From the NCBI RefSeq assembly GCF_005280655.1, contig NZ_CP040058.1:1271001-1335000 (forward strand): a stretch of DNA of 64,000 nt, given 5' to 3'. Source of the stretch: Anaerostipes rhamnosivorans. Its GTDB lineage: Bacteria; Bacillota; Clostridia; Lachnospirales; Lachnospiraceae. Under the pieces are notes generated by a model. That model was not told where the DNA came from. It did no database searches and saw only the letters and a list, made by a program, of their open reading frames with translations. Each line of letters opens with the position of its first letter. Positions within the stretch are counted from its first letter, which is position 1. Positions 1-7,304 of the stretch are shown one piece after another. Both the position numbers and the translations under genes were made by a program.

Positions 1-287
1 TCCAGAACGGTGGGAACACCGGAGACGCCCATCTTCATCAGTTCCATCCGATCCCGGTCGATCTGTGATTCCGCCTGGGTAAAATATCTTCCGTCGGTCC
101 AGAGACGGCTGCTGTCCTGTTCAGCGAGAACGGCACCGGAGGAGCCGGTAAAACCAGAGATAAACTGGCGGCATTTATAGTGATCATCGACATATTCTGA
201 TTGATGGGGATCTTCACTTGGAATCAGGTAATAGGTTAGATTTTTCTTCTTCATAGATTCCTGAAGTTTTGCTAAAGGTGTATTCAT
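1..287 (-). CDS. Xaa-Pro aminopeptidase (aminopeptidase P family), N-terminal part
   Basis: Only the first 95 codons are in the window; the gene runs off the left edge. Read on the minus strand, the protein begins MNTPLAKLQESM and continues with YYLIPSEDPHQSEY, FISGFTGSSG and LWTDGRYFTQAE. These are the typical blocks of the creatinase/prolidase N-terminal domain found ahead of the metallopeptidase domain in aminopeptidase P-like enzymes, which remove N-terminal residues that precede proline. The start at 287 is chosen because an AAAGGAG box lies just upstream on the minus strand. The gene is divergent from the phosphofructokinase gene. The catalytic metal-binding domain is outside the window, so activity cannot be judged. 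Confidence 0.85.
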   Translation of the reverse strand, partial: MNTPLAKLQESMKKKNLTYYLIPSEDPHQSEYVDDHYKCRQFISGFTGSSGAVLAEQDSSRLWTDGRYFTQAESQIDRDRMELMKMGVSGVPTVL

Positions 288-310
288 AATTCAGAGTCTC
301 CTTTCTACAG

Positions 311-339
311 TTGTGATTTTTATTATAACACGATATAAT
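311..339 (+). promoter_or_regulatory. Sigma-A promoter for the phosphofructokinase gene
   Basis: TTGTGA at 311-316 and TATAAT at 334-339 are separated by 17 bases. The expected transcription start is near 346, which leaves a leader of about 47 bases before the ATG at 393. Confidence 0.7.
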
Positions 340-392
340 GAAAAATAGAATTTGTACAGAAATTTTGCAACTGAATGAGGAGGACATCGAGG

Positions 393-1613
393 ATGAAAAA
401 CATGTTAGTGGCACAGTCGGGAGGGCCGTCGGCAGCAATCAACGCGACCATTACCGGAGTCATCGACACCGGTCTTGAATTCGAAGAGGTGGGGCATGTG
501 TATGGTGCACTGAATGGGATCAAAGGAGTCTTAAATGAGAATTTTGTAAGGCTGGATGAAATATGCAAAGATCCGGCCACAAGGGAGCTGCTGGCAGTCA
601 CCCCGGCTGCCGCCCTGGGATCCTGCCGCTGGAAACTGAAAAATCCTGAGGAGGACGCGAGAGAATTTGAGGAGATCATCCGGATTCTCAGGAAGAACAA
701 CATCGGGTATTTTATCTATACGGGAGGAAATGATTCCATGGACACCGTATATAAGCTCTCCACGTATTGCAGAGAACACGGAGTGGATGACATTAAGATC
801 ATGGGCGCCCCAAAGACCATTGACAATGATCTGGGGGAGACGGATCACTGCCCGGGCTTTGGATCAGCGGCAAAGTTCATCGCCACTGCGTTCACGGAGA
901 TCGCATGTGACTGTTACGTTTACGATATCCCGTCTGTGACCATCGTGGAAGTCATGGGAAGGAACGCCGGATGGCTCACAGCCAGCGCAGCGCTTGCGAG
1001 AAATGAGGAGCGGAACGTTCCGCAGCTGATTTATCTTTGCGAGAAGGCGTTCAGTACAAAACAGTTTGTGGAAGATGTAAAAGAAGCACTGAAAAAAGAA
1101 AATAACATTATTATTGCAGTCAGCGAAGGACTGAAAGATGCCCAGGGCAGATATGTTGGAGAAGAGATGAAGTCCGGAAAGGAAGACGCTTTCGGACATC
1201 AATATCTGTCCGGAATCGGGAAGTATTTAGAGCAGGTGGTCACGGATCAGATAGGCTGTAAGGTTCGCTCTGTGGAACTGAATATTCTTCAACGCTGCGC
1301 CGGATATATGCTCAGCGAAACAGACATTATGGAATCCAGGAATCTTGGAGCTTATGCAGCTGTCAGCGCTATCCGTGGGGAGAGCGGAAAGATGTCCGCC
1401 CTCAAGCGGCTGCCGGGAAAAACATATGGGGTGGATATTGTACTTGCGGACCTGTCTAAGATCGCTAATGTGGAGAAAACAGTGCCCATTGAGTGGATTA
1501 CAGAAGACGGTCATGATATCACACAGGAGTTGGTGGACTATCTGAAACCGCTGATCCAGGGGGAGGTACAGATACCGTATAAAGACGGTGTACCGCAGCA
1601 CTTTATGCTCTAA
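393..1613 (+). CDS. pfp: Phosphofructokinase, PPi-dependent type
   Basis: A 406-residue phosphofructokinase that phosphorylates fructose 6-phosphate in glycolysis. The nucleotide loop AQSGGPSAAIN is near residue 7, YTGGNDS at 110-115 and PKTIDND at 140-146, followed by MGRNAGW. In this family an Asp after GG-x (here D114) and a Lys in PKTIDND (here K141, where ATP enzymes have Gly) favour pyrophosphate over ATP as phosphate donor; both are present, so PPi use is inferred. The start at 393 is preferred over an in-frame ATG at 375 because GAGGAGG at 377-383 overlaps the upstream ATG and sits 9 bases before 393. The gene is monocistronic, followed by repeat A and a bidirectional terminator. Confidence 0.9.
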   Translation: MKNMLVAQSGGPSAAINATITGVIDTGLEFEEVGHVYGALNGIKGVLNENFVRLDEICKDPATRELLAVTPAAALGSCRWKLKNPEEDAREFEEIIRILRKNNIGYFIYTGGNDSMDTVYKLSTYCREHGVDDIKIMGAPKTIDNDLGETDHCPGFGSAAKFIATAFTEIACDCYVYDIPSVTIVEVMGRNAGWLTASAALARNEERNVPQLIYLCEKAFSTKQFVEDVKEALKKENNIIIAVSEGLKDAQGRYVGEEMKSGKEDAFGHQYLSGIGKYLEQVVTDQIGCKVRSVELNILQRCAGYMLSETDIMESRNLGAYAAVSAIRGESGKMSALKRLPGKTYGVDIVLADLSKIANVEKTVPIEWITEDGHDITQELVDYLKPLIQGEVQIPYKDGVPQHFML

Positions 1614-1680
1614 AACCATACCCAGCAGGGCATCCCGTGTTCCATACCCTTCGGTTGGGCGTGCTTCGCACGATAAGGTA

Positions 1681-1860
1681 TGACATTTTCCACATGATTT
1701 CCGTTCGGCTCTTAGAATGCCTCACTCCAATCATGTAGAAAATGGACGTAATGTCTGCTGGAGAAGGGCTTCTGTCAAAAAGGAGCCACTTTTCGAAAGT
1801 TATTCACCACTATTGGAGGAGCGCATTTCAAAAGCGCGACGGAAATAGTGGTAAATAACT
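1681..1860 (+). repeat. Intergenic repeat family A, copy 1 (full length)
   Basis: A structured non-coding element that fills most of the 297-base gap after the phosphofructokinase gene. Positions 1681-1799 match copy 3 (57496-57615, opposite strand) with only about four differences. Positions 1697-1859 match copy 2 (19663-19827) at about 90 percent by eye. Two hairpins are visible. CATTTTCCACATGATT (1684-1699) pairs with a near-perfect inverse ending near 1744. GTTATTCACCACTATT (1799-1814) pairs with AATAGTGGTAAATAAC ending at 1859, enclosing a small GCGC/GCGC stem. The 60 bases before it (1621-1680) hold further short inverted repeats but no gene. Confidence 0.85.
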
Positions 1861-1864
1861 CATA

Positions 1865-1909
1865 AAAAGAGAACCTTTTCTTGAACAAAACAAGAAAAGG
1901 TTCTCTTTT
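1865..1909. terminator. Bidirectional intrinsic terminator
   Basis: A perfect 19-bp stem (1865-1883 with 1891-1909), a 7-base loop, and A/T runs on both sides. It lies between the convergent phosphofructokinase and YihY genes and can serve both. Confidence 0.9.
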
Positions 1910-1910
1910 G

Positions 1911-2726
1911 TTATCTATGGTTTTTCATGAGGTACTGGTTTAATTCGGCTCCGATGAACAGAATCATCATACAGAAATAGAGCCAGAACAGAGTCAGCAG
2001 AATACCGGTCAAACCGCCGTACATAATGCTGAAAAACTTAAAGTTATCAAAATAAATAGAGAAAAGGGAGGATAAAATGATCCATCCCGCGGAGCTGAAG
2101 ATCACTCCCGGCATTACCTGCTTTGCTTTAAAGTGTTCGCTTGGAAGAAAGCGGTACATGATAAAAAACACTAAAAAGAAAATAAAAAATGCGATGCCAA
2201 ACCGAATGAGCAAAAATACAATGTGCTGTGTCGCTAGAATCGGATAAAACTGGTACAGCTGGTTCAGCAGGGTATTTCCGAATAAAAGCACGATGATCCC
2301 GATCAGCACGGCTACGGCGATAAACGCAATATATAATGTGGCGATAAACCGGAGTACAAAATAATTCCTCTTCTCAGGAATCTCATGGATCGTGTTCAGC
2401 CCGGTCATCATGGAAAGGATTCCTTTGGATGCTGACCAGAGCAAGGTGATGATCGTGAATGACATGTAAGTTGTGGTTATCTTTCCATATAAAGAATTAA
2501 TGACCGCCACGAGACTTTCACTGTACTGTTCGGGCAGATAATAGTTCACAAGTCCGATCAGATCTGCCGGTGTCACAGGCACAAACCGCATCAGGCTCAG
2601 TACGACGATCAAAAACGGAAAAAAGGAAAGTACCGTAAAGAATGCCGCCTGGGCAGAAAAGGCAGTGATGTGATCCTTCTGGGCCTTGGCTATGACCGAA
2701 TTCAGAAGGGCAATAAACTTTAACAT
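1911..2726 (-). CDS. YihY/virulence factor BrkB family inner membrane protein
   Basis: A 271-residue polytopic membrane protein with about six hydrophobic segments. The N-terminal block HITAFSAQAAFFTVLSFFPF and the later LLWSASKGILSMMTGLN and LPGVIF-like/GGLTGILLTLFWLYF segments are characteristic of the YihY/BrkB (UPF0761) family, which lies in the cytoplasmic membrane. The biochemical role of the family is not established; older names such as ribonuclease BN are wrong for it. The start at 2726 has a GAGAGG box upstream. The gene is transcribed alone, facing the phosphofructokinase gene. Confidence 0.9.
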   Translation of the reverse strand: MLKFIALLNSVIAKAQKDHITAFSAQAAFFTVLSFFPFLIVVLSLMRFVPVTPADLIGLVNYYLPEQYSESLVAVINSLYGKITTTYMSFTIITLLWSASKGILSMMTGLNTIHEIPEKRNYFVLRFIATLYIAFIAVAVLIGIIVLLFGNTLLNQLYQFYPILATQHIVFLLIRFGIAFFIFFLVFFIMYRFLPSEHFKAKQVMPGVIFSSAGWIILSSLFSIYFDNFKFFSIMYGGLTGILLTLFWLYFCMMILFIGAELNQYLMKNHR

Positions 2727-2947
2727 ATGAATACCTCTCAGATCATATTAATTGGGTAAAGCTTAATTTTATGCAAATAGTTCATATATTTTACCATAAG
2801 CACTATAAATACTCAAGAAAAAATGCTGGCAGACTGACAATTGCCGTAAACCGCATGTATAAAGGATTCCCGAACTTTTGAGAGAGTTTTTGTTGTCTGA
2901 TAGAGAATAAATCTTAAAAATTTATAAAGAAATTATAAAGAAAGTGG

Positions 2948-2976
2948 TTGACATAGAGTGGCCGCTTTGATAAAAT
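2948..2976 (+). promoter_or_regulatory. Sigma-A promoter for the licT-PTS transcript
   Basis: TTGACA at 2948-2953 and TAAAAT at 2971-2976 are separated by 17 bases. Transcription from about 2983 would place the first RAT site about 25 bases into the leader. The 2727-2947 stretch upstream is AT-rich and shows no gene. Confidence 0.75.
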
Positions 2977-3006
2977 TGGAAATAAGTTAAGGGAATAAAG
3001 AAAGAA

Positions 3007-3035
3007 GGATTGTTACTGGTAATGCAGGCTAAACC
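3007..3035 (+). promoter_or_regulatory. RAT antiterminator site 1
   Basis: A 29-base element starting GGATTGTTACTG and ending CAGGCTAAACC. It matches the ribonucleic antiterminator (RAT) bound by BglG/SacY/LicT proteins and is identical over all 29 bases to a second copy at 3976-4004. It overlaps the left arm of the terminator at 3030-3088, so protein binding would prevent termination and let the licT gene be transcribed. Confidence 0.85.
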
Positions 3036-3088
3036 AACTTATGGGATTTTTAGAGATAGATTTCAATAGGTGTGGTTTATTTTTTTTC
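3030..3088 (+). terminator. Regulated terminator overlapping RAT 1
   Basis: TAAACCA at 3030-3036 pairs with TGGTTTA at 3073-3079, followed by a T run to about 3088. The left arm shares bases with the RAT, the usual arrangement for LicT-type antitermination. The stem is only about 7-9 bp with a long loop, so it is weaker than the second one. Confidence 0.65.
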
Positions 3089-3121
3089 TTAACTGAATAT
3101 TTTACAATACGGAGTGGAACT

Positions 3122-3952
3122 GTGCAAATTACAAGAATTATCAATAATAATATTGTAATTTCAGAAGATAACAGCCATCGTGAAGTGGTACTAATGGGAA
3201 GAGGATTGGGCTTTCAAGGACATCCGGGAGATGAGATCGACCCGGACAAAGTTGAAAAGACTTATATTATGAAAGACCATGGGATGACAAACCGCTTTCA
3301 GCAGCTGGTCGAGGACATTCCCATAGAGCGATTGGAAATATGTAATGAAATTATTCAATATGCCAAAGACACTTTGCAAAAGAATATCAATGACAATATT
3401 TATATTTCTCTTACAGACCATATTAATTTTGCCATTGAACGGGTAGAGATGGGAGTTCCCTTCCAGAATCCTTTTTTATGGGAGATCAAGAAATTCTACT
3501 ACCAGGAATATTTGATCGGGCAGGCGGCGATCGGTATGATCGAGAGGAAACTTAAGGTGACTCTGCCCCAGGATGAAGCGGCGTTTATCGCACTTCATAT
3601 CGTCAACGCAGAACTGGATCTGGATATGACAGAGATGGTTTCCATGACCAAGCTGACACAAAATATTCTTAAGATTGTAGATGATTGTTTCCCGGACCAG
3701 ATGGATAAAGAATCTGTCTTTTACGAGCGGTTCATCACACACTTGAAGTTTTTTGCCCAGAGGATTTTTACGGGCAACGAAGTGGAAAGTGATGATACGG
3801 AGTTCCAGGAGATCATCCGGAACAAGTATCAGGAGTGCCTGGACTGTGTGGAGAAGATCAGGATTTATATAAAAAACACATGCAACCACGATATCACGGA
3901 TGAAGAGATGATGTATCTCACTGTACATATTAAGCGGGTTGTCACAAGATAA
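3122..3952 (+). CDS. licT: LicT/BglG family transcriptional antiterminator with two PRDs
   Basis: An RNA-binding antiterminator of 276 residues. The N-terminal CAT domain (about 1-55) starts VQITRIINNNIVISED and has MGRGLGFQ, typical of LicT. Two PTS regulatory domains follow, with conserved histidines in SLTDHINFAIER, AFIALHIVNAEL and MYLTVHIKRV, which are phosphorylated by HPr or an EIIB in this family. A GTG start at 3122 is chosen: it aligns with the family N-terminus and has GGAGTGG just upstream, whereas the longer frame from 3041 would begin inside the terminator loop. It lies between two identical RAT sites, so it probably controls its own expression and that of the mannose-type PTS downstream. 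Confidence 0.92.
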   Translation: MQITRIINNNIVISEDNSHREVVLMGRGLGFQGHPGDEIDPDKVEKTYIMKDHGMTNRFQQLVEDIPIERLEICNEIIQYAKDTLQKNINDNIYISLTDHINFAIERVEMGVPFQNPFLWEIKKFYYQEYLIGQAAIGMIERKLKVTLPQDEAAFIALHIVNAELDLDMTEMVSMTKLTQNILKIVDDCFPDQMDKESVFYERFITHLKFFAQRIFTGNEVESDDTEFQEIIRNKYQECLDCVEKIRIYIKNTCNHDITDEEMMYLTVHIKRVVTR

Positions 3953-3975
3953 AAGTTCATATTGATAAAGAATAA

Positions 3976-4004
3976 GGATTGTTACTGGTAATGCAGGCTA
4001 AACC
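3976..4004 (+). promoter_or_regulatory. RAT antiterminator site 2
   Basis: A 29-base copy identical to the RAT at 3007-3035, placed 23 bases after the licT stop codon. It overlaps the left arm of a long terminator stem and so gates transcription into manX, manY and manZ. No separate promoter is obvious in the 23-base gap, so the PTS genes are probably reached by read-through from licT. Confidence 0.85.
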
Positions 4005-4103
4005 TGATTCAAACCAAAGGATTTTTTAAATCCATATGTTTCGCAATAGTTGTCGGGGTGTATGGATCAAGAAAAGATTCGTTGTTTGAGTCGGGTTTTT
4101 TTA
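4000..4103 (+). terminator. Regulated terminator overlapping RAT 2
   Basis: AAACCTGATTCAAAC (4000-4014) pairs with GTTTGAGTCGGGTTT (4084-4098), allowing two G-U pairs, and a T run follows. The left arm starts inside the RAT, as expected for antitermination control. Confidence 0.8.
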
Positions 4104-4266
4104 TTCCATTAGGAAAGTTCTCCCTATGGAATAAAAAAGCCCTCCGGGCATGATGCACACGATGTGCCAAGGAAGGCTGCTTTGCAGCCGCACATCGGCG
4201 CGCAAAGCGGAACAAGTCCCTCATGATTGAGGGATTTAAGGAGTTGAAGCGGACTTGTCCGCTTTG
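4099..4266 (+). repeat. Structured intergenic repeat family B, copy 1
   Basis: A multi-hairpin element in the manX leader. Hairpin 1 is TTCCATTAGG...CCTATGGAA (about 4103-4132), followed by AAAAAAGCCCTCCGGGC. Hairpin 2 is CGATGTG (4160-4166) with CACATCG (4191-4197), enclosing GGCTGC/GCAGCC. Hairpin 3 is CAAAGCGGAACAAGTCC with GGACTTGTCCGCTTTG ending at 4266, containing CCCTCATGATTGAGGG. Copy 2 at 49708-49889 keeps the flanking sequence and hairpin 3 but has different bases in hairpin 2 that still pair. Downstream to 4380 there is one more GC hairpin (CCCCCAGCGGGGG at 4285-4297) and the manX ribosome binding site; no gene is present in this 428-base gap. Confidence 0.85.
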
Positions 4267-4380
4267 TGCTTACATAGGAAATCACCCCCAGCGGGGGATT
4301 TTATAAATGGGATTGGAGTTCTCGGGGAACACAGAAGAACAAAGATTCCGAAAGATAACTAGAAAAGGAGGAATGTTTAA

Positions 4381-5361
4381 ATGGTAGGAATTATTCTTGC
4401 TACGCATGGTGGATTTGCGACTGGAATCATGCAGTCTGGATCCATGATCTTCGGTGACCAGCCTGATGTGGCAGCTGTTACACTGCAGCCAAGCGAAGGG
4501 CCAAACGATGTCAAAAAGAAGATGGAAGATGCAATCGCTTCTTTCGAGAATCAGGATGAAGTGTTGTTCTTAGTTGATCTTTGGGGTGGTACTCCATTCA
4601 ACCAGGCCAACGGTTTGGTATCAGGTCATGAGGATAAATGGGCAATAGTAGCCGGTTTGAATTTACCGATGCTGATTGACGCCTATGCTTCACGTATGAC
4701 AATGGAAACTGCTCATGAGATTGCAGTTCAGATCGCAGGAAGCGGTAAAGAAGGGGTCCGGATTTATCCGGAATCATTGGAACCTAAGACAGAAGCGCCG
4801 GCTGCGCAGCCTGCACAGCCTCAGGGAGCAATTCCGGAAGGAACGGTATTAGGGGACGGACATATCAAGTTTGTGCTTGCCCGTATTGACTCCCGTCTGC
4901 TCCACGGACAGGTCGCGACTGCATGGACAAAGACAACCCAGCCGAACCGGATCATCGTTGTGTCTGACTCTGTAGCGCATGATGATCTTCGTAAAAAATT
5001 AATTCAGGAGGCTGCACCTCCAGGAGTACGCGCCAACGTTGTACCTGTTGACAAAATGATCGAGGTTTCAAAAGATCCGCGTTTTGGAAATACAAAAGCA
5101 CTGTTGCTTTTTGAAACACCTCAGGATGCCCTGCGTGCCATCGAAGGCGGAGTGGATATCAAAGAGCTGAACATTGGTTCCATGGCTCACTCTGTTGGAA
5201 AAGTTGCAGTGAGCAAAGTAGTTTCCTTGGGAAAAGAAGATGTAAAGACCTTTGCAGAGTTAAAGAAAAAAGGAATTACCTTTGATGTCCGCAAGGTACC
5301 GAGCGATTCCAAAGAAAACATGGATGAGATCATCAAAAAAGCTGAAGCTGAGTTATCATAA
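4381..5361 (+). CDS. manX: Mannose-family PTS, fused EIIA-EIIB subunit
   Basis: Cytoplasmic phosphotransfer subunit of 326 residues for a mannose/glucose-type phosphotransferase system. The EIIA-Man domain is at 1-130 with the phosphoacceptor H9 in ATHGGFATG. An Ala/Pro/Gln-rich linker lies at about 136-155. The EIIB domain follows, with H175 in ARIDSRLLHGQVATAW. Phosphate passes from HPr to H9, then H175, then the sugar held by EIIC/EIID. The start has GGAGG upstream. It heads manX-manY-manZ, downstream of RAT 2 and repeat B1. The fused AB form resembles ManL of streptococci and ManX of enterics; the substrate (mannose, glucose or glucosamine) cannot be fixed from sequence. Confidence 0.92.
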   Translation: MVGIILATHGGFATGIMQSGSMIFGDQPDVAAVTLQPSEGPNDVKKKMEDAIASFENQDEVLFLVDLWGGTPFNQANGLVSGHEDKWAIVAGLNLPMLIDAYASRMTMETAHEIAVQIAGSGKEGVRIYPESLEPKTEAPAAQPAQPQGAIPEGTVLGDGHIKFVLARIDSRLLHGQVATAWTKTTQPNRIIVVSDSVAHDDLRKKLIQEAAPPGVRANVVPVDKMIEVSKDPRFGNTKALLLFETPQDALRAIEGGVDIKELNIGSMAHSVGKVAVSKVVSLGKEDVKTFAELKKKGITFDVRKVPSDSKENMDEIIKKAEAELS

Positions 5362-5396
5362 GCTTCACACATTCAGATTATAGAGGAGGAATTATA

Positions 5397-6197
5397 ATGT
5401 CAGTTATATCAATAGTATTAGTTATTATAGTTGCCTTTCTAGCTGGTATGGAAGGAGTATTGGATGAATTCCAGTTCCATCAGCCGCTGGTTGCTTGTAC
5501 ATTAATTGGACTTGTGACCGGACAGTTAGAGGCAGGTATCATCTTAGGTGGTACATTACAGATGATCGCCTTAGGATGGGCGAACATCGGAGCCGCTGTT
5601 GCCCCGGATGCCGCGTTGGCTTCTGTAGCTTCCGCTATCATCCTGGTTCTCGGAGGACAGGGTACAGCAGGTGTCAGCACTGCTATTGCAGTTGCAATCC
5701 CTCTTGCAGTTGCAGGTTTATTCTTAACAATGGTTGTACGTACACTTTCCGTAGCATGTGTTCACCGTATGGATGCAGCTGCTGAAAAAGCCAATTTCAA
5801 AGGTGTTGAGCTTTGGCATATCATTGCCATCGCTATGCAGGGTCTGCGTATTGCGATTCCAGCGGGAGCGCTTCTGTTTATCCCGGCAACAACCGTTCAG
5901 AAATTCCTGACATCTATGCCGGCATGGCTTACAGACGGTATGGCAATCGGTGGTGGAATGGTCGTAGCCGTTGGTTATGCGATGGTTATTAACATGATGG
6001 CTACAAAAGAAGTATGGCCGTTCTTTGCGATCGGTTTCTGCGTAGCCGCACTTTCAGATCTGACTTTGATCGCATTGGGAGCAATCGGTGTATCTCTGGC
6101 ATTGATCTACTTAACATTGTCTGAGAGCGGTGGTTCTTCCAACGGAGGAGGAAGCAATACAGGTGATCCGCTTGGCGACATCTTAAATAATTATTAA
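5397..6197 (+). CDS. manY: Mannose-family PTS, EIIC membrane subunit
   Basis: A 266-residue membrane permease subunit of the mannose-type PTS. It is hydrophobic throughout. The segments GVLDEFQFHQPLVACTLIGL, GGTLQMIALGWANIGAAVAP and the C-terminal tail rich in Gly, Ser and Asn (SGGSSNGGGSNTGDPLGDIL) are typical of ManY/ManM proteins. With EIID it forms the sugar channel. The start at 5397 is preceded by AGAGGAGGAATT. It sits 35 bases after manX and 18 before manZ, clearly one operon. Confidence 0.92.
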   Translation: MSVISIVLVIIVAFLAGMEGVLDEFQFHQPLVACTLIGLVTGQLEAGIILGGTLQMIALGWANIGAAVAPDAALASVASAIILVLGGQGTAGVSTAIAVAIPLAVAGLFLTMVVRTLSVACVHRMDAAAEKANFKGVELWHIIAIAMQGLRIAIPAGALLFIPATTVQKFLTSMPAWLTDGMAIGGGMVVAVGYAMVINMMATKEVWPFFAIGFCVAALSDLTLIALGAIGVSLALIYLTLSESGGSSNGGGSNTGDPLGDILNNY

Positions 6198-6215
6198 TTG
6201 AAGGAGGTATGAAAA

Positions 6216-7127
6216 ATGGCAGAAAAAGTTACATTAAGTAAGAAGGAACGTTTGTCCGTTGCATTGCGCTCTACCTTCCTTCAGGGATCATGGAACTACG
6301 AACGTATGCAGAACGGTGGCTGGGCATTCTCAATCATCCCGGCGATCAAGAAATTATACAAGACAGATGAAGAACGTGCAGAGGCATTAAAACGTCATTT
6401 GGAATTCTTCAACACTCATCCGTATGTGGCTTCTCCGGTTATCGGTGTTACACTGGCATTGGAGGAAGAACGTGCAAACGGAGCAGAGGTTGACGATGCA
6501 GCAATCCAGGGTGTTAAAGTCGGTATGATGGGACCTTTGGCCGGTGTCGGTGATCCGGTATTCTGGTTTACTGTACGTCCAATTCTCGGTGCTCTCGGAG
6601 CTTCCCTGGCAATGACAGGAAACATCTTAGGACCGATCTTATTCTTCGTACTGTGGAACGTGATCCGTTGGGGATTCATGTGGTACACACAGGAATTCGG
6701 ATACAAAGCTGGTGCAAAGATCACAGAAGATCTTTCCGGCGGACTGTTACAGAAAGTCACAAAAGGTGCATCTATCCTCGGTATGTTTATCCTTGGATCG
6801 CTGGTTCAGCGGTGGGTATCCATTAGTTTCCAACCGGTAGTATCAAAGGTAAGTTTGAGTGATGGAGCGTACATCGACTGGTCTAAGCTTCCGGAAGGTG
6901 CAAAAGGTATTCAGCAGGCATTTGAGCAGTACGCATCAGGTTTGTCACTGTCAGCGACAAAGGTTACAACCTTACAGAACAACTTGGATTCACTGATTCC
7001 TGGATTAGTTCCATTGTTATTAACATTATTCTGTATGTGGCTGCTGAAGAAGAATGTTTCACCAATCATTATCATCATTGCATTATTCTTAGTAGGTATT
7101 GGCGGACACGTTATCGGATTGTTATAG
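6216..7127 (+). CDS. manZ: Mannose-family PTS, EIID membrane subunit
   Basis: A 303-residue EIID subunit, partner of EIIC in the mannose-type PTS membrane complex. Family signatures are SWNYERMQNGGWAFSIIPA near residue 30, EFFNTHPYVASPVIGVTLALEE, and MMGPLAGVGDPVFWFTVRPI. Several hydrophobic segments follow and the protein ends with three close membrane segments. It is the last gene of the manXYZ operon; an intrinsic terminator follows directly at 7134. Confidence 0.92.
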   Translation: MAEKVTLSKKERLSVALRSTFLQGSWNYERMQNGGWAFSIIPAIKKLYKTDEERAEALKRHLEFFNTHPYVASPVIGVTLALEEERANGAEVDDAAIQGVKVGMMGPLAGVGDPVFWFTVRPILGALGASLAMTGNILGPILFFVLWNVIRWGFMWYTQEFGYKAGAKITEDLSGGLLQKVTKGASILGMFILGSLVQRWVSISFQPVVSKVSLSDGAYIDWSKLPEGAKGIQQAFEQYASGLSLSATKVTTLQNNLDSLIPGLVPLLLTLFCMWLLKKNVSPIIIIIALFLVGIGGHVIGLL

Positions 7128-7133
7128 GCCAAT

Positions 7134-7165
7134 GAAAAAAGTTCGGAGCAATCCGAACTTTTTTT
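7134..7165 (+). terminator. Intrinsic terminator of manXYZ
   Basis: AAAAAGTTCGGA-GCAA-TCCGAACTTTTTTT: a 12-bp stem with a tetraloop and a T run, directly after the manZ stop codon. Confidence 0.92.
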
Positions 7166-7206
7166 CTTCCATTAGGAAAGTTCTGCGGGTTTTCCTAATG
7201 GAAGAA
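7164..7206. repeat. Hairpin-only remnant of repeat family B
   Basis: TTCTTCCATTAGGAAA (7164-7179) and TTTCCTAATGGAAGAA (7191-7206) form a perfect 16-bp inverted repeat. The sequence CCATTAGGAAAGTTCT is the same as in hairpin 1 of repeat B1, but the rest of the B element is absent. A weaker relative is seen at 54931-54965. Confidence 0.7.
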
Positions 7207-7230
7207 AATATTCTCCGGTGAACAATATCA

Positions 7231-7239
7231 TGATATAAT
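7231..7239 (+). promoter_or_regulatory. Extended -10 promoter for manO
   Basis: TGATATAATG contains an extended -10 (TG-A-TATAAT, TATAAT at 7234-7239). The -35 region is weak. It would start transcription about 60 bases before manO, after the manZ terminator. Confidence 0.5.
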
Positions 7240-7304
7240 GTGTAAGGTACAAAAGCTGCGCAGTATGCGTGAGGAATAAATATAGAAATGGAGAGTTAGC
7301 TGCT

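Noticed and set aside
4009..4224. Minus-strand open frame of 71 codons across repeat B1.
   Set aside because: It lies inside the terminator and the structured repeat, has no ribosome binding site and its content is explained by the hairpins.
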